DNA of 64,000 bases. It comes from Streptomyces sp. 150FB. Lineage in GTDB: Bacteria > Actinomycetota > Actinomycetes > Streptomycetales > Streptomycetaceae. A program made the translations under genes and the position numbers. This document shows, one piece after another, positions 1 through 8,591 of this stretch. How positions within the stretch are numbered: position 1 is the first letter of the stretch; every line of letters begins with the position of its first letter. The notes beneath the pieces are model-generated. The model did not search any database and was not told where the DNA came from. It saw only the letters and a program-made list of their open reading frames with translations. The stretch lies in contig NZ_JTHL01000002.1 in the NCBI RefSeq assembly GCF_000818195.1, forward strand, positions 39,323 to 103,322, given 5' to 3'.

Positions 1-597
1 ATCACTGATCTGCCCTTCGACTTCTCGCAGGAGCACGAGAACCCGGAGAACCTCTCGATCCTCCGGGATACCGGCGCGAGGGTCCACGTCATCGCCAACC
101 AGAAGGGCGGGGTGGGTAAGACCACCACCACGCTGAATCTGGGAGCGGTGTGCGCGGACGTTCTGAAGTCCTCTCAGAAGGGCTTGCAGCACGTCTTCAT
201 CGACACACCAGGCAGCCTCCAGGATGAAAACCTGCTCCTAGAGGCGCTCAAGTACGCGCACGACGTCATCATCCCCATGCCGCCTGAGGGACTCGCCTTC
301 GACCCGACAGCTCGTACGGTCAAGAAGGTCATCGAGCCGACGGGACTTCCCTACCGGGTCGTCATCAACAACTGGGATCCTCGCGATGGCACCGCTGATC
401 TTGAGGAGTCACAGCAGTACGTCGACGCCCAGGGGTGGCCTCGCGCGCAGACCGTGATCCGGCGTTACAAGGTCCACACCCGCGCCTCTGTCGAAGGCCG
501 CGTTGTCACGCAGTACCCGAAGAACCGGGTGGCAATGGAGGCACGCGAAGACTTCTTCCGCCTGGCGCTCGAACTCGGCTACGGGGGGGCAGCGTGA
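1..597 (+). CDS. parA: ParA-family partition ATPase, 5' partial and apparently rearranged
   Basis: The reading frame is open from the first base, so the start lies outside the window. A deviant Walker A motif (KGGVGKTTTT) is encoded around 103-132, and a Walker B-type stretch (HVFIDTPGSL) follows about 30 residues later. ParA proteins normally have a DxDPQ (A') motif and about 60-90 residues between these two points; that part is missing here. The residues before Walker A (LPFDFSQEHENPENL) resemble the block I expect between A' and B in plasmid ParA proteins. The C-terminal half looks intact. ParA drives plasmid partition with ParB and centromere DNA. The stop overlaps the parB start by one base (TGATG), so the two are co-translated. 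This copy may be non-functional, or the start of the window may be rearranged. Confidence 0.8.
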   Translation: MTDLPFDFSQEHENPENLSILRDTGARVHVIANQKGGVGKTTTTLNLGAVCADVLKSSQKGLQHVFIDTPGSLQDENLLLEALKYAHDVIIPMPPEGLAFDPTARTVKKVIEPTGLPYRVVINNWDPRDGTADLEESQQYVDAQGWPRAQTVIRRYKVHTRASVEGRVVTQYPKNRVAMEAREDFFRLALELGYGGAA

Positions 598-1796
598 TGG
601 CCGGACGCCGAACCAGTCTCGCCTCGCTCGCTGGTGCCAAAGTCGACGACGTTCCCGGCAAGAGCGACCCCCTGCTGCTCACTCTGCCCCTGACGAAGCT
701 GGTCCCCACCCGCTTCAACCCGCGGCGGAACTTCGGTACGCAGGACGACCTGAAGGCCTTCGGCCTGGTCCTCAAGAAGCGTCAGCTCCAGCCGGCCGTC
801 GTGGTCTCCCGTGCGGGTTACTTGAAGTTGTGGCCGGCTGAGGAAGAGAACGTCGGGGAAACCCCCTACGTCATCGCCAACGGGGAGCGCCGCTTCCGCG
901 GCTCGCTGGCTGCTGGCCTTCTCACGCTGAACGTCGTCCACAACGAGGATGTCGCTGCTTCCCGAGCGGATTTCCTCGACGCTGTGCTGTCGGAGAACAT
1001 CGACCGTGAAGACCTTGATCCGATCGAACGAGCCATCGGCATCGAGACGATGGTGCTCGAACTCGGCGGGGCTGATCAGGTTGCAGCGCACTACGAAAAG
1101 ACGAAGGGCTGGGTCAGCCAGCAGCGCAAGCTGCTGAAACTGACCCCCGCCCTTCAGGCCTTGGTGAGTTCTCGAGAGATGCCGGTCCGGGTTGCCCGGG
1201 ACATCGCCGGCCTCAGCGCCGACGAACAGCCAAGGGCATGGGCGGCGGAGACCGCGCGGCGTACCGAGGCGAAGTCCGCACCCCGTATCCGGCAACTGCC
1301 CAAGCAGACCACGACCCCAACGCTTCGGTCTGAGGTCGGAGAAGCGAGCACCACGTCCGTAGTAGCGGCACCGGGGCGTGAAGGGCTGGGTCAGCCAGCA
1401 GCGCAAGTTACTGAAATCATCCCCCGCCCTTCAGAGCCAGCGGGCACCACGTCCGTGGTAGCGACACCGGGGCGCACCGCATCAGGTCATGGGGACGGAG
1501 AGCGGTTTACCGCGGTAAACCAGAAACCGGAGCAGAGCAGCGGCGACACTGCTCTGCTTGCCGAGCCCACTCCTGGTTCGGCTCCAAAGCCGCCGATCAA
1601 AATGCCTTGGCACGACGGAGCCGCTGCCATGGACATCGCCTACGACAGCCTGGTCAAACACCTACAGAAACACAAAGCACTGGCCCGATACACGGAGCTC
1701 GCTGGCGGGCCCGAGGGCTTCGCTGCCGATCTCGTAGCGAGCAGCACTCCAGAGTTCAGGGCTCGGTTGATCGACCTACTCATTGAGGCCGACTAA
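597..1796 (+). CDS. parB: ParB/Spo0J-family partition protein
   Basis: The protein has about 399 residues starting at the ATG that overlaps the parA stop. An N-terminal ParB/Srx domain carries the GERRFRG signature (codons near 884-904). A central helix-turn-helix region (KGWVSQQRKLLKL) would bind the centromere. The C-terminal half is a low-complexity linker followed by a short conserved tail that may dimerise. It acts with ParA to segregate the replicon. The linker contains two internal repeats and an 18-bp palindrome, described separately. A strong terminator follows the stop. The family call is secure; the biochemical state of the pair is uncertain because parA looks damaged. Confidence 0.88.
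   Translation: MAGRRTSLASLAGAKVDDVPGKSDPLLLTLPLTKLVPTRFNPRRNFGTQDDLKAFGLVLKKRQLQPAVVVSRAGYLKLWPAEEENVGETPYVIANGERRFRGSLAAGLLTLNVVHNEDVAASRADFLDAVLSENIDREDLDPIERAIGIETMVLELGGADQVAAHYEKTKGWVSQQRKLLKLTPALQALVSSREMPVRVARDIAGLSADEQPRAWAAETARRTEAKSAPRIRQLPKQTTTPTLRSEVGEASTTSVVAAPGREGLGQPAAQVTEIIPRPSEPAGTTSVVATPGRTASGHGDGERFTAVNQKPEQSSGDTALLAEPTPGSAPKPPIKMPWHDGAAAMDIAYDSLVKHLQKHKALARYTELAGGPEGFAADLVASSTPEFRARLIDLLIEAD
1103..1434 (+). repeat. 55-bp direct repeat inside parB, second copy out of frame
   Basis: Bases 1103-1157 encode the ParB DNA-recognition region. They recur with a few mismatches at 1380-1434. The offset is 277 bases, so the second copy is read in a different frame (EGLGQPAAQ instead of KGWVSQQRK). 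This looks like a segmental duplication that became linker sequence. Confidence 0.85.
1348..1474 (+). repeat. 31-bp direct repeat in the parB linker, in frame
   Basis: Bases 1348-1378 and 1444-1474 are near-identical. The offset is 96 bases, so both copies are read in the same frame, giving TTSVVAAPGR and TTSVVATPGR. Together with the 55-bp repeat this shows the linker grew by local duplication. Confidence 0.85.
1504..1521. promoter_or_regulatory. 18-bp perfect palindrome in parB, candidate parS or operator
   Basis: GGTTTACCGCGGTAAACC is a perfect 18-bp palindrome within the 3' half of parB. ParB-type centromeres and Kor-type operators are palindromes of this size and general shape. The sequence differs from the chromosomal parS consensus. 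I saw no second copy in the window. A role in partition or autoregulation is an inference. Confidence 0.45.
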
Positions 1797-1815
1797 GCGC
1801 CCTCAAAACACAAAA

Positions 1816-1851
1816 AGCCCTGTCCCACGGCGCGGGCCGTGGGACAGGGCT
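1816..1851 (+). terminator. Terminator after parAB
   Basis: A perfect 15-bp stem (1816-1830 with 1837-1851) encloses a 6-base loop, starting 20 bases after the parB stop. It is symmetrical and could also stop transcription coming from the small minus-strand gene beyond it. Confidence 0.8.
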
Positions 1852-1900
1852 TCGGTATGCGGGGCCCTCTGGGTTTGGTCAAGCGGCTTGGGACTGCGCC

Positions 1901-2179
1901 TCAGATGTCGGCTGCCGGTTCGGCTCCGAGGTGTGCGTAGATCCAGCCTGCCGAGGCATCGGTGGAGCGGACAGCTTCGTAGACATGCCGAGTCGGGCCT
2001 GCTGGTCCGCCGCTCGCCCGCAAGGGCGAGGGCGGCGTCCCGTCCTGGCGAAGGTGAACGATCTTGGTGCGGCCTTCGAAGGGGCCACCGACGACCTGGA
2101 TGCCGACGGTGTTGTTGACAGCCTCACCGATGAGCCAGCGATGGACGGTCTTCATGTGCTCGGAGTCTTCGGCGGCCAT
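1901..2179 (-). CDS. Small hypothetical protein
   Basis: A 92-residue protein that I do not recognise. The ATG at 2179 is preferred over the GTG two codons upstream; neither has a clear Shine-Dalgarno sequence. The middle (WLIGEAVNNTVGIQVVGG) reads like a folded beta-rich core, and the composition is that of a real protein rather than a GC-rich shadow. It faces the parAB terminator and lies downstream of the divergent methyltransferase region. No membrane segment or signal peptide is visible. Confidence 0.5.
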   Translation of the reverse strand: MAAEDSEHMKTVHRWLIGEAVNNTVGIQVVGGPFEGRTKIVHLRQDGTPPSPLRASGGPAGPTRHVYEAVRSTDASAGWIYAHLGAEPAADI

Positions 2180-2349
2180 GAACACAGCGGATCACGGGTG
2201 ATGCTTGGTGAACAAGAGGTGACCTCAGAAGCTGACGCTGTCGGGGATCTTGGTCGAGCGTCTTCTGGGGGAGATCATCGAGCTGCGTTCCTGTGACCGT
2301 CGCCAAACTCGGTAGCTGTTCGGGCCCGTTTCTGCATACGTTCGGCCGC

Positions 2350-3075
2350 ATGGCTGACGACTGCTTCGCGCATCCACGACTCGCCGCGATCTACGATCTG
2401 CTCGACCCCGACCGCAGTGACCTCGATCCATATCTGCGGATGGCAGAAGAGTTTGAGGCACAACGGGTACTGGACATCGGTTGCGGCACAGGGGTGTTCG
2501 CGCTCCTCCTGGCCGACCGCGGGATCGAGGTTGTCGGTGTGGATCCCGCCCAGGCATCCATCGACGTTACCCTGACCAAGGCGGGAAGTGAACGAGTGCG
2601 CTGGGTCTGCGGCGACGCGACCGGCCTTCCACCGCTGCAGGTCGACCTCGCGACGATGACAGCGAACGTTGCCCAGGCCGTCACTGATCCGCAGACATGG
2701 CAGAACACGCTACGAGGAGCGCACGAAGCACTGCGGCCCGGCGGGCATCTGGTCTTCGAGACACGCGATCCGGCCAGACGCGCCTGGGAGGAGTGGACCC
2801 GCGAGAAGTCCTACCGCGTGACCGAGATCCCAGGCATCGGTTCCATCGAGAGCTCGGTTCAGCTCATAGAGGTGAGCCGACCTCTGGTGACATTCCGCTG
2901 GACCTACAGGTTCGCAGCAGACGGACAGGTACTGACGTCGGACTCGACGCTGCGCTTCCGTGAGCGGGACGAAATCGAGCGGGACCTGGACGCGTACGGA
3001 TACGTGGTGGATGGCGTTCGTGAAGCGCCCGACCGCCCCGGAAGGGAGTTCGTCTTCCTGGCGCGACGTCCGTGA
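2350..3075 (+). CDS. Class I SAM-dependent methyltransferase
   Basis: The protein has about 241 residues. Motif I for S-adenosylmethionine binding is clear (VLDIGCGTGVFALLLADRG), followed by an acidic loop (VVGVDP) and a motif with GDATGLPP. The C-terminal part (LRPGGHLVFETRDP) fits the methyltransferase fold, and the family is the small-molecule type with a Methyltransf_25-like core. The substrate cannot be inferred. Translation could begin further upstream in frame at 2293, but the ATG at 2350 starts directly at the conserved region. It is a single gene closed by a hairpin terminator. Confidence 0.85.
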   Translation: MADDCFAHPRLAAIYDLLDPDRSDLDPYLRMAEEFEAQRVLDIGCGTGVFALLLADRGIEVVGVDPAQASIDVTLTKAGSERVRWVCGDATGLPPLQVDLATMTANVAQAVTDPQTWQNTLRGAHEALRPGGHLVFETRDPARRAWEEWTREKSYRVTEIPGIGSIESSVQLIEVSRPLVTFRWTYRFAADGQVLTSDSTLRFRERDEIERDLDAYGYVVDGVREAPDRPGREFVFLARRP

Positions 3076-3078
3076 TCC

Positions 3079-3110
3079 TGGGTGAAGGTGCTGACCAACA
3101 CCTTCACCCA
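3079..3110. terminator. Hairpin terminator between methyltransferase and IS remnant
   Basis: A 12-bp perfect stem (3079-3090 with 3099-3110) has an 8-base loop. It begins four bases after the methyltransferase stop and ends nine bases before the end of the minus-strand transposase remnant, so it can serve both. Confidence 0.75.
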
Positions 3111-3118
3111 AATTCACT

Positions 3119-4476
3119 TCAGCCGGCGGGGTGGGTGGCGGCGCGCCAGGACCGGGACTGCGGGATGTACTGCCAGTCGAGGAAGCCCTGGAGAGCTGTC
3201 GGACTTCGAGGCTGCCGGGCCGGCGACGGCAGCAGGTGGACGTCGATGCGTTCGAGCTTGACCGCGATGGCAGTCAGGACGTGCTGGACGTGGGCTTTGT
3301 CTTCGCTGCGGTAGCGGCACTGGCGCATGCCGTGGCCGTTGACGAATTCGCTGATCGTGCCTTCGACGGCGGCCCGCAGCGCGTAGCGCGAGAGCCATTC
3401 CTGAGTCTGCTGTTCGGTGCGTGACTCGGACTGAATGTCGTAGAGCTCACGGGGCAGGAAGGAGACCTTGCGGGCGTCGGTGCGGGTGCAGCCGGCCTTC
3501 ACCGGGCACTGGCGGCAGTCGTCCGGGGCGAACTCGGCGTTGACGTAGGGCGCGAGGGATGGCGGTGTCGACCACCGGCGGCTGACCTTGCCCTGCGGGC
3601 AGGTGACCTGCTGGGCGTCCCAGTCGATGGTGAAGGCTTCGCGGTGGAAGACGGTGCCTTTGCGGGACTGGCGGGTGCTCCTGGCCCGGATGGGTCCGAC
3701 CAGGCCGACGCCGTGCTCGCGGGGCGACCTGCTGCTTGAGTGCGACGGAGAGGTAGCCGCCGTCGACGAAGTGCTCCTTCGAGAGCAGGTTCCGATCAGC
3801 GAGGTTGGCCAGGATGCCCGGGCAGGGCCTTGGTGTCGTGGACCGGGGCCTTGGTGGTGGTGACGTCGGTGATCACGCTGGGGGTGTCCGGGTCGCAGGT
3901 CTCGGTGACGTGCGCGAGGAAGCCCTTCCAGCGGGTCTCGCCGCGGCGTGCGTAGCGGGCGCTCACGTCGTAGGGCGAGACGATGGCGACGGCCGAGGGC
4001 GGCCAGCCGGCGTCCTCGGGCTCCCGCCACTTCGGCCGGTCCTGGGCGTCGATGAAGTAATTCTGCACGAAGATCTGGCGCAGGGCCTGAACCTGCTCGC
4101 CGTCGCGAAGGGCGGGCAGGTAGCGGTGGACGTAGCGCAGCAGCAGGCGGGCGTCCTCACCGGTCTCCTTGATCCGGGTCTTGGGCTTGGAGGGGTTCTT
4201 GCCGAGCCGGGCCGAGCGGCCGCAGCGCTTGCCCCAGTCCTCAGTCACCAGGCCGACCAGCTCGTGCGGCGCCCGGCGGGCGAGCTCTTCGAGGGCGGCG
4301 CGCATGGCCTCGGTGACCAGCTCCAGTCGGGTCAGGTCGCGGACCGCGGCCAGGACGTGGGTGGAGTCGGTGCGCTGCCGGCCGCGCTCCCGGACCATGC
4401 CGGCGGTCCGGAAATGGCCGTGGTGCCCCTGCGGGTTGCTCGCCCGCGCCACCCGAACGGTCACTTCCGGGACCAC
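3119..4476 (-). pseudogene. IS1182-family transposase remnant, 5' truncated, two frameshifts
   Basis: Three reading frames must be joined to recover the protein. The first runs from 4476 to about 3815 and contains RGRQRTDSTHVLAAVRDL, typical of IS1182 transposases. The second (ILANLADRNLLSKEHFVDGGY) covers about 3815-3722. The third begins at REHGVGLVGP and carries the Cys-rich CRQCPVKAGC segment and the conserved end (EGTISEFVNGHGMRQCRYR). The usual N-terminal 150 or so residues are absent; instead the sequence joins an integrase fragment. It cannot encode an active transposase. Confidence 0.85.
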
Positions 4477-4496
4477 GCAGCCGGTACGGGAGCGGA

Positions 4497-4985
4497 CACG
4501 TCTGCGCGGTGATCCCGAAGAGCCGCATCAGCTTGAGGGGATCACCGGTGGCAAACGCCTCGTTGAGCATGCGGTCCTGCCGCAGGCCGACGAGCGTGAC
4601 GTTCTTGGGGAGGGTCCTGCGAAGCAATGTTCTGCTGACCACCGGATGATCTGGGTCGAGGGCCGTCTTCTGGCTGACGAGAAGGTAGGGGGTCGTCGAT
4701 GCCGGCCAGCGGTGGTGGCGATAGGCGAGCCACTCGCTGGCGAGTCGGTGGGTGAATTCCTCCAGGTAGAGGGTGTGCCGCAGCAAGCCGCGACGGACTT
4801 CGAGCGTGCCGCGAGCAAGGTTGAGATCGGTGGTCAGAATCGTGCGAAGCTCTTCACCAGGCAGCGCGTGAATGGCCACCAAGGCGATGACCAGGCGGCT
4901 GAGCGGAGATTCCGCCTGATCCATCAGTCCGGCCAGAAGATCGCTGCGGTTGTCCCTTGGATCGCAGAATGAGCTGCGCAGGCCG
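4497..4985 (-). pseudogene. Integrase/recombinase fragment
   Basis: About 160 codons encode part of a tyrosine-recombinase-like protein (SRLVIALVAIHALPGEELRTI, then a region ending LMRLFGITAQT). The frame has no start: it continues upstream to a junction next to the hydrolase gene. At its end it runs into the truncated transposase in another frame. The catalytic R-H-R-Y set cannot be assembled. It is a piece of a degraded mobile-element integrase. Confidence 0.6.
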
Positions 4986-5014
4986 CCAGACGATGTCCGG
5001 CGGCGCCGCGTAGG

Positions 5015-5746
5015 TCAGGAGGCGAGCAGCGCGGCGAGCATCCGGCGGGTGTCGCCGCGCTGTGCGAGGGCCAGTCCGATCTGATGGCTCGCCCCGTGCA
5101 GCACGATCTCCGTGAGGTCTTCCCTCGCGCGCAGGGCCTCCCGCAGCCCCGCGGTGACCCCCTCGGGGATCACCGCGTCGTGCCCGGGCACCATCAGCAC
5201 GGACCGCCCGCGGAACGCGGCGTACGCTCCGAACGCCTCACTCTCCCGCCAGCTCCCGGGCCGGCGGATGAGCTCGGTGAAGCCGTCGCCGAAGGGGACG
5301 CGCCACGCGTCGGCCGCATAGGCTGCCGGAGCGCACAGGCAGAGGTGGGTGACCCGGTCCGCCAGATCGCCCAGCAGGTCCGCCACCGTCTGTCCGCTCA
5401 TGCTGAATCCGACCAGCACGAGTTCGTCGTCGGGGTCCACGAACCGGCGGATCAGCTCGGCCGCCTGAGCGTGCCGTTTCTCCAGGCTCTGCCGGTCGAG
5501 CCGACCCGAACTGCGCCCGTGCCCGGCGAAGTCCAGGGCCACGGTCCGGGCGCCGGCGGCGGCCAGATCGGCTGCCAGCGGCAGGAGCCGCTCCGTCGAG
5601 GCGGTGCCCGCCCCGTGCAACAGGACAGCGGTCCTGCCGGCGGGTCGACGCGGTTCACTCGAAACGCACTCGATCGTCTCGTCACCTTGCACGAAGGAGA
5701 AACGGAGCAGTTCCTCAGGACCGGCGACCGGCACGTTGAGCGTCAT
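5015..5746 (-). CDS. Alpha/beta hydrolase
   Basis: A 243-residue alpha/beta-hydrolase-fold protein, translationally coupled to the oxygenase upstream by an ATGA overlap. Visible features are the oxyanion region (AVLLHGAG), the DFAGHGRS strand-turn, a nucleophile elbow GFSMSG in which the residue two after the serine is Ser-Gly rather than plain Gly, a likely acid (GHDAVIP) and the catalytic histidine (GASHQIGL). The substrate is probably an ester or thioester, possibly made or altered by the oxygenase. The longer upstream open frame is a shadow of the oxygenase gene. Confidence 0.85.
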   Translation of the reverse strand: MTLNVPVAGPEELLRFSFVQGDETIECVSSEPRRPAGRTAVLLHGAGTASTERLLPLAADLAAAGARTVALDFAGHGRSSGRLDRQSLEKRHAQAAELIRRFVDPDDELVLVGFSMSGQTVADLLGDLADRVTHLCLCAPAAYAADAWRVPFGDGFTELIRRPGSWRESEAFGAYAAFRGRSVLMVPGHDAVIPEGVTAGLREALRAREDLTEIVLHGASHQIGLALAQRGDTRRMLAALLAS

Positions 5747-6696
5747 GACAACACAGGGTAGCCGTCGTAACGCATGCCCTCCTCGACGACGTAGGGATCG
5801 CGGTAGGCGACGGTGCGCAGCAGCCAGCGGTCGGACCCGTCGAAGCGGGCGTTGAACGAGCGCCTGGCGTGGCAGAGGCGGTAGTTGTTGACCACCAGGA
5901 AGTCGCCGGACGACAGGTAGGCGTCCTCGGCGTTGCGGGTGAGCACCTTCCGCAGGACGTCGAGCGCCGCGGCGGCGCCGGGCGAGGGCGTCGTGGACGC
6001 CGTCCGCTTCGAGTTGTACCGCAGCAGCGGCCTGTCGTGGTGGCCCCACACAACCGGACCGGGGCGCAGCCGCTCCTCGTCCCAGCCGGTCTGTGCGGGG
6101 TTCGTCCGCACCAGGTACTCCGGCTTGCGGAGTTCACCGAGAATTCCAGCGTCGAGATCCCCGGAGCAGAGACCGCTGACGGTCGTGGGAACGCGTAACG
6201 GGTTCCGGACGCAAGACAGTTGCAGGAAGCTCGGCGGGTTCAGCATGAACGCGTCCTCGCTGTGCAGGTCGAACGGCAGGTGCGATCCGGTGCCGACGTC
6301 GGACATGCCGGCCGTCGTGGACATCGGTGAAATGTTGTTGACGAGCCTGCCGTTCTGCTGGCCCCGGTATGCGAACGGAGTGCCGAGGAGGCCAAGCGCG
6401 GCGATCCCCACGGCGGCGAACCCGTGGACTGCGCGGGAGGCGGTGTAGGCGTCGGGGGGCGTCGGCATCGAGGCCATCGCCCCCAGCGGCAGGCCGCGCA
6501 CCACGAGCGCGTCATGGGTCCTGGACTCGCGGAACGCCAGGACTTTCTCGACGAGTTCGGCGGGCAGGCGGGTGACGAGCGCCGGCATCGCGGCGTAGAG
6601 CGCGTCCTCGGTCGGCGGAGCGGCGTCGATCTCGTCGACGAGGGAGTGGAGAGCCTGGTGGCTGTGCGCGCTGAGCCGCACCTCGTGGGTGAACAC
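5743..6696 (-). CDS. Fe(II)/2-oxoglutarate-dependent oxygenase, clavaminate-synthase/AsnO-like
   Basis: A 317-residue TauD/TfdA-superfamily protein. The facial triad appears as H145-S-E147 in LHSEDAF and H276 in NNYRLCHARR; R294 (WLLRTVAYR) would bind 2-oxoglutarate. The HSEDAF form and length resemble amino-acid beta-hydroxylases such as asparagine or arginine oxygenases, so a free or carrier-bound amino acid is a plausible substrate. The start is a GTG with GGAGG nine bases upstream. It forms a two-gene operon with the hydrolase and is divergent from a large HTH regulator, which may control it. Confidence 0.85.
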   Translation of the reverse strand: MFTHEVRLSAHSHQALHSLVDEIDAAPPTEDALYAAMPALVTRLPAELVEKVLAFRESRTHDALVVRGLPLGAMASMPTPPDAYTASRAVHGFAAVGIAALGLLGTPFAYRGQQNGRLVNNISPMSTTAGMSDVGTGSHLPFDLHSEDAFMLNPPSFLQLSCVRNPLRVPTTVSGLCSGDLDAGILGELRKPEYLVRTNPAQTGWDEERLRPGPVVWGHHDRPLLRYNSKRTASTTPSPGAAAALDVLRKVLTRNAEDAYLSSGDFLVVNNYRLCHARRSFNARFDGSDRWLLRTVAYRDPYVVEEGMRYDGYPVLS

Positions 6697-6917
6697 GTTG
6701 ACTACCTCCGAAACAGAAGCCGGGGCGCACCGTGGGGTCCGGTGACGGACCTGCGGCGCTGGGGACGACCTGCGGTTCGCTCGGCGAACCGGCCGGTCCC
6801 CATGACGTTATGGACGTGCGCGCAGAGCGGACCGGGTTGTTGCGGGATCCCAGCGCGAACGCAACAACCCGTCGGAGAGCGGGCGTCGGGGCGGCCTGCC
6901 GGACCTACCATGGCCCC

Positions 6918-8591
6918 ATGGACACAGCGCCGTCGTCCCGGTCCTCCGGAGGCCGGCCGCACGGGTCCGCCCGAGCCCCGCGCGCAGGCACCGAAGCTGT
7001 GCTCCCCAAGGACCGGGTCGGCTGGCTCCTGCGGGTAAACCGTGTCTACGGCCGGGGCGGACGCTGGTTCCGGTTGACGTCCTTCGCCGAGGCGTTCCAC
7101 GGCGGCTCCTGGCCGAAGCCGGTCGACGCGAGCAGGATCTCCCGCTGGGAGAACGGCGGTTCACCGCCGACGCTGGCAGTCCTGCGCCGCTACGAGGAAC
7201 TGCTGGAGCTGCCGCGTAACACCCTCGTGTCCACCGTCGAGATGACGATGCGCTACTACGGCGTCGACGCCCTGGGACCGTCCCCCCGGCACGGGTCGAC
7301 CGGGAACGGCCAGGACGCCGACCAGGAGCTGGACCGCCTGGAGGTCCTGATCGACCGGGTCTGCTCCACCGCCCTCGTGTCCGGGTCCGAGTGGGACGAG
7401 ACGTGTCGGCTGCTCAGCGCCCACCCGCACCTCGTGCTCGTGCCGCGCAGCCGCTGGGACGCCCTCGCCGAACGGCTGCTCGCGGAGACGATCATCTCCG
7501 CGGGCAACGCCTGGCGGCAGCGGTTCGAGGCGTTCAACCGGTTGCTGGGCCATCCGATGGCGCGCCGCGCCGCGATCGCCGCCTGTGCGACGCTGGCCCG
7601 GGATAGGAGCTGTCAGATCTTCGTCGAACCGATCTGCGTGCTGGACACCACCGCGCACCCGGACGCGGCGCTCCACGTGCTCGCGCAGCTCGACGATCCC
7701 ACCAACGACCGCGTGCTCTACGGGGCGTTGCTGGCCTGCTTCCGCAAGGTGCGGCAGCGCCACCTCTCGGGACGGGACCTCGTACGGCTCGGGAACAGCG
7801 TCGAGCAGCTGCTGACCGAGCCGGCGCTCGCGGAGGAGTCCCAGCTGCTGGCGGCCGAGCTGATGCGCCTCCTCGATCCGGCGGAGCCGGTCGCGGGACG
7901 GCTGCGTCTCATGCTGGCGACGCACCCGCTGTTGCAGCGCATTGTGGAGGACGGGCGGCTAGCGTCCGCGGCCACCGCCGGTTTCTCGGTCCGGCGGATC
8001 GTGGACCTGGTCCTCGCTTCGCAGACCCGGGAGCTGGCCGGCTTCGAGGACCACACTCTGCCGTTGATGGTCGATCAGATGCTGTTCCACCCGAGTTTCG
8101 ACGTCCGGCTGTACGCGACGGCCATGCTCTCGGTGACGCCCTACCGGCAGAACCTGGCGGCGGCGATCGCGGCGGAGCTGCGGCGCCCCGCGGTCCTGAG
8201 CAGTCAGGCGCTGACCCATGCCTTCCTGGGTGCGCTGCGGCAACTGGGCGGCCCCGCGGAGCGGCCGCTGGTTGAGTGGCTCGTTTCGGGCCGAGCGGCG
8301 CCGTGGGCGGCGGAGTCGGCCGCCGGGGTCATCGGGCATCTCGACGGCGCGAGCTCCGAGCTTTTCTGGCGCACGGAGATCGCCCGCTACTCGACCGCCT
8401 GGCGACGTGCCCGCAGTGACGGGGCGGCGCGGGTACTGCACGGACTGATCTACGCCCTGGGCATCACCCGGCAGCACGCTCTGCTTGCGACGATCGCCGA
8501 TGACGCCCGGTGCCCGGCGACCGTGCGCGCCGCGGCCACCTGGTGGCTCAACATCCCCGAGTTCATCACCGCGAGCGCGGTCCAGGAGTAG
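6918..8591 (+). CDS. Large HTH regulator with long C-terminal domain
   Basis: The protein has about 557 residues from the ATG at 6918. After a basic, disordered N-terminus there is an XRE-like helix-turn-helix (residues about 40-95: TSFAEAF, then SRISRWENGGSPPTLAVLRRYEELL). The remaining 450 residues are mainly helical and rich in Leu, Ala and Arg, as in HEAT- or TPR-like sensor domains. It is divergent from the oxygenase-hydrolase operon across 221 bp, which suggests it regulates that operon. The stop abuts an IS remnant, so the last residues may not be original. Confidence 0.75.
   Translation: MDTAPSSRSSGGRPHGSARAPRAGTEAVLPKDRVGWLLRVNRVYGRGGRWFRLTSFAEAFHGGSWPKPVDASRISRWENGGSPPTLAVLRRYEELLELPRNTLVSTVEMTMRYYGVDALGPSPRHGSTGNGQDADQELDRLEVLIDRVCSTALVSGSEWDETCRLLSAHPHLVLVPRSRWDALAERLLAETIISAGNAWRQRFEAFNRLLGHPMARRAAIAACATLARDRSCQIFVEPICVLDTTAHPDAALHVLAQLDDPTNDRVLYGALLACFRKVRQRHLSGRDLVRLGNSVEQLLTEPALAEESQLLAAELMRLLDPAEPVAGRLRLMLATHPLLQRIVEDGRLASAATAGFSVRRIVDLVLASQTRELAGFEDHTLPLMVDQMLFHPSFDVRLYATAMLSVTPYRQNLAAAIAAELRRPAVLSSQALTHAFLGALRQLGGPAERPLVEWLVSGRAAPWAAESAAGVIGHLDGASSELFWRTEIARYSTAWRRARSDGAARVLHGLIYALGITRQHALLATIADDARCPATVRAAATWWLNIPEFITASAVQE

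Noticed and set aside
4241..4924. Single 227-codon frame covering the integrase fragment and beyond
   Set aside because: Only the part from about 4497 upward looks like integrase; the rest is a shadow of the IS1182 transposase in another frame.
5746..6049. N-terminal extension of the hydrolase frame
   Set aside because: It is an Arg/Pro-rich shadow of the oxygenase gene; the ATGA-coupled start at 5746 begins the conserved domain.
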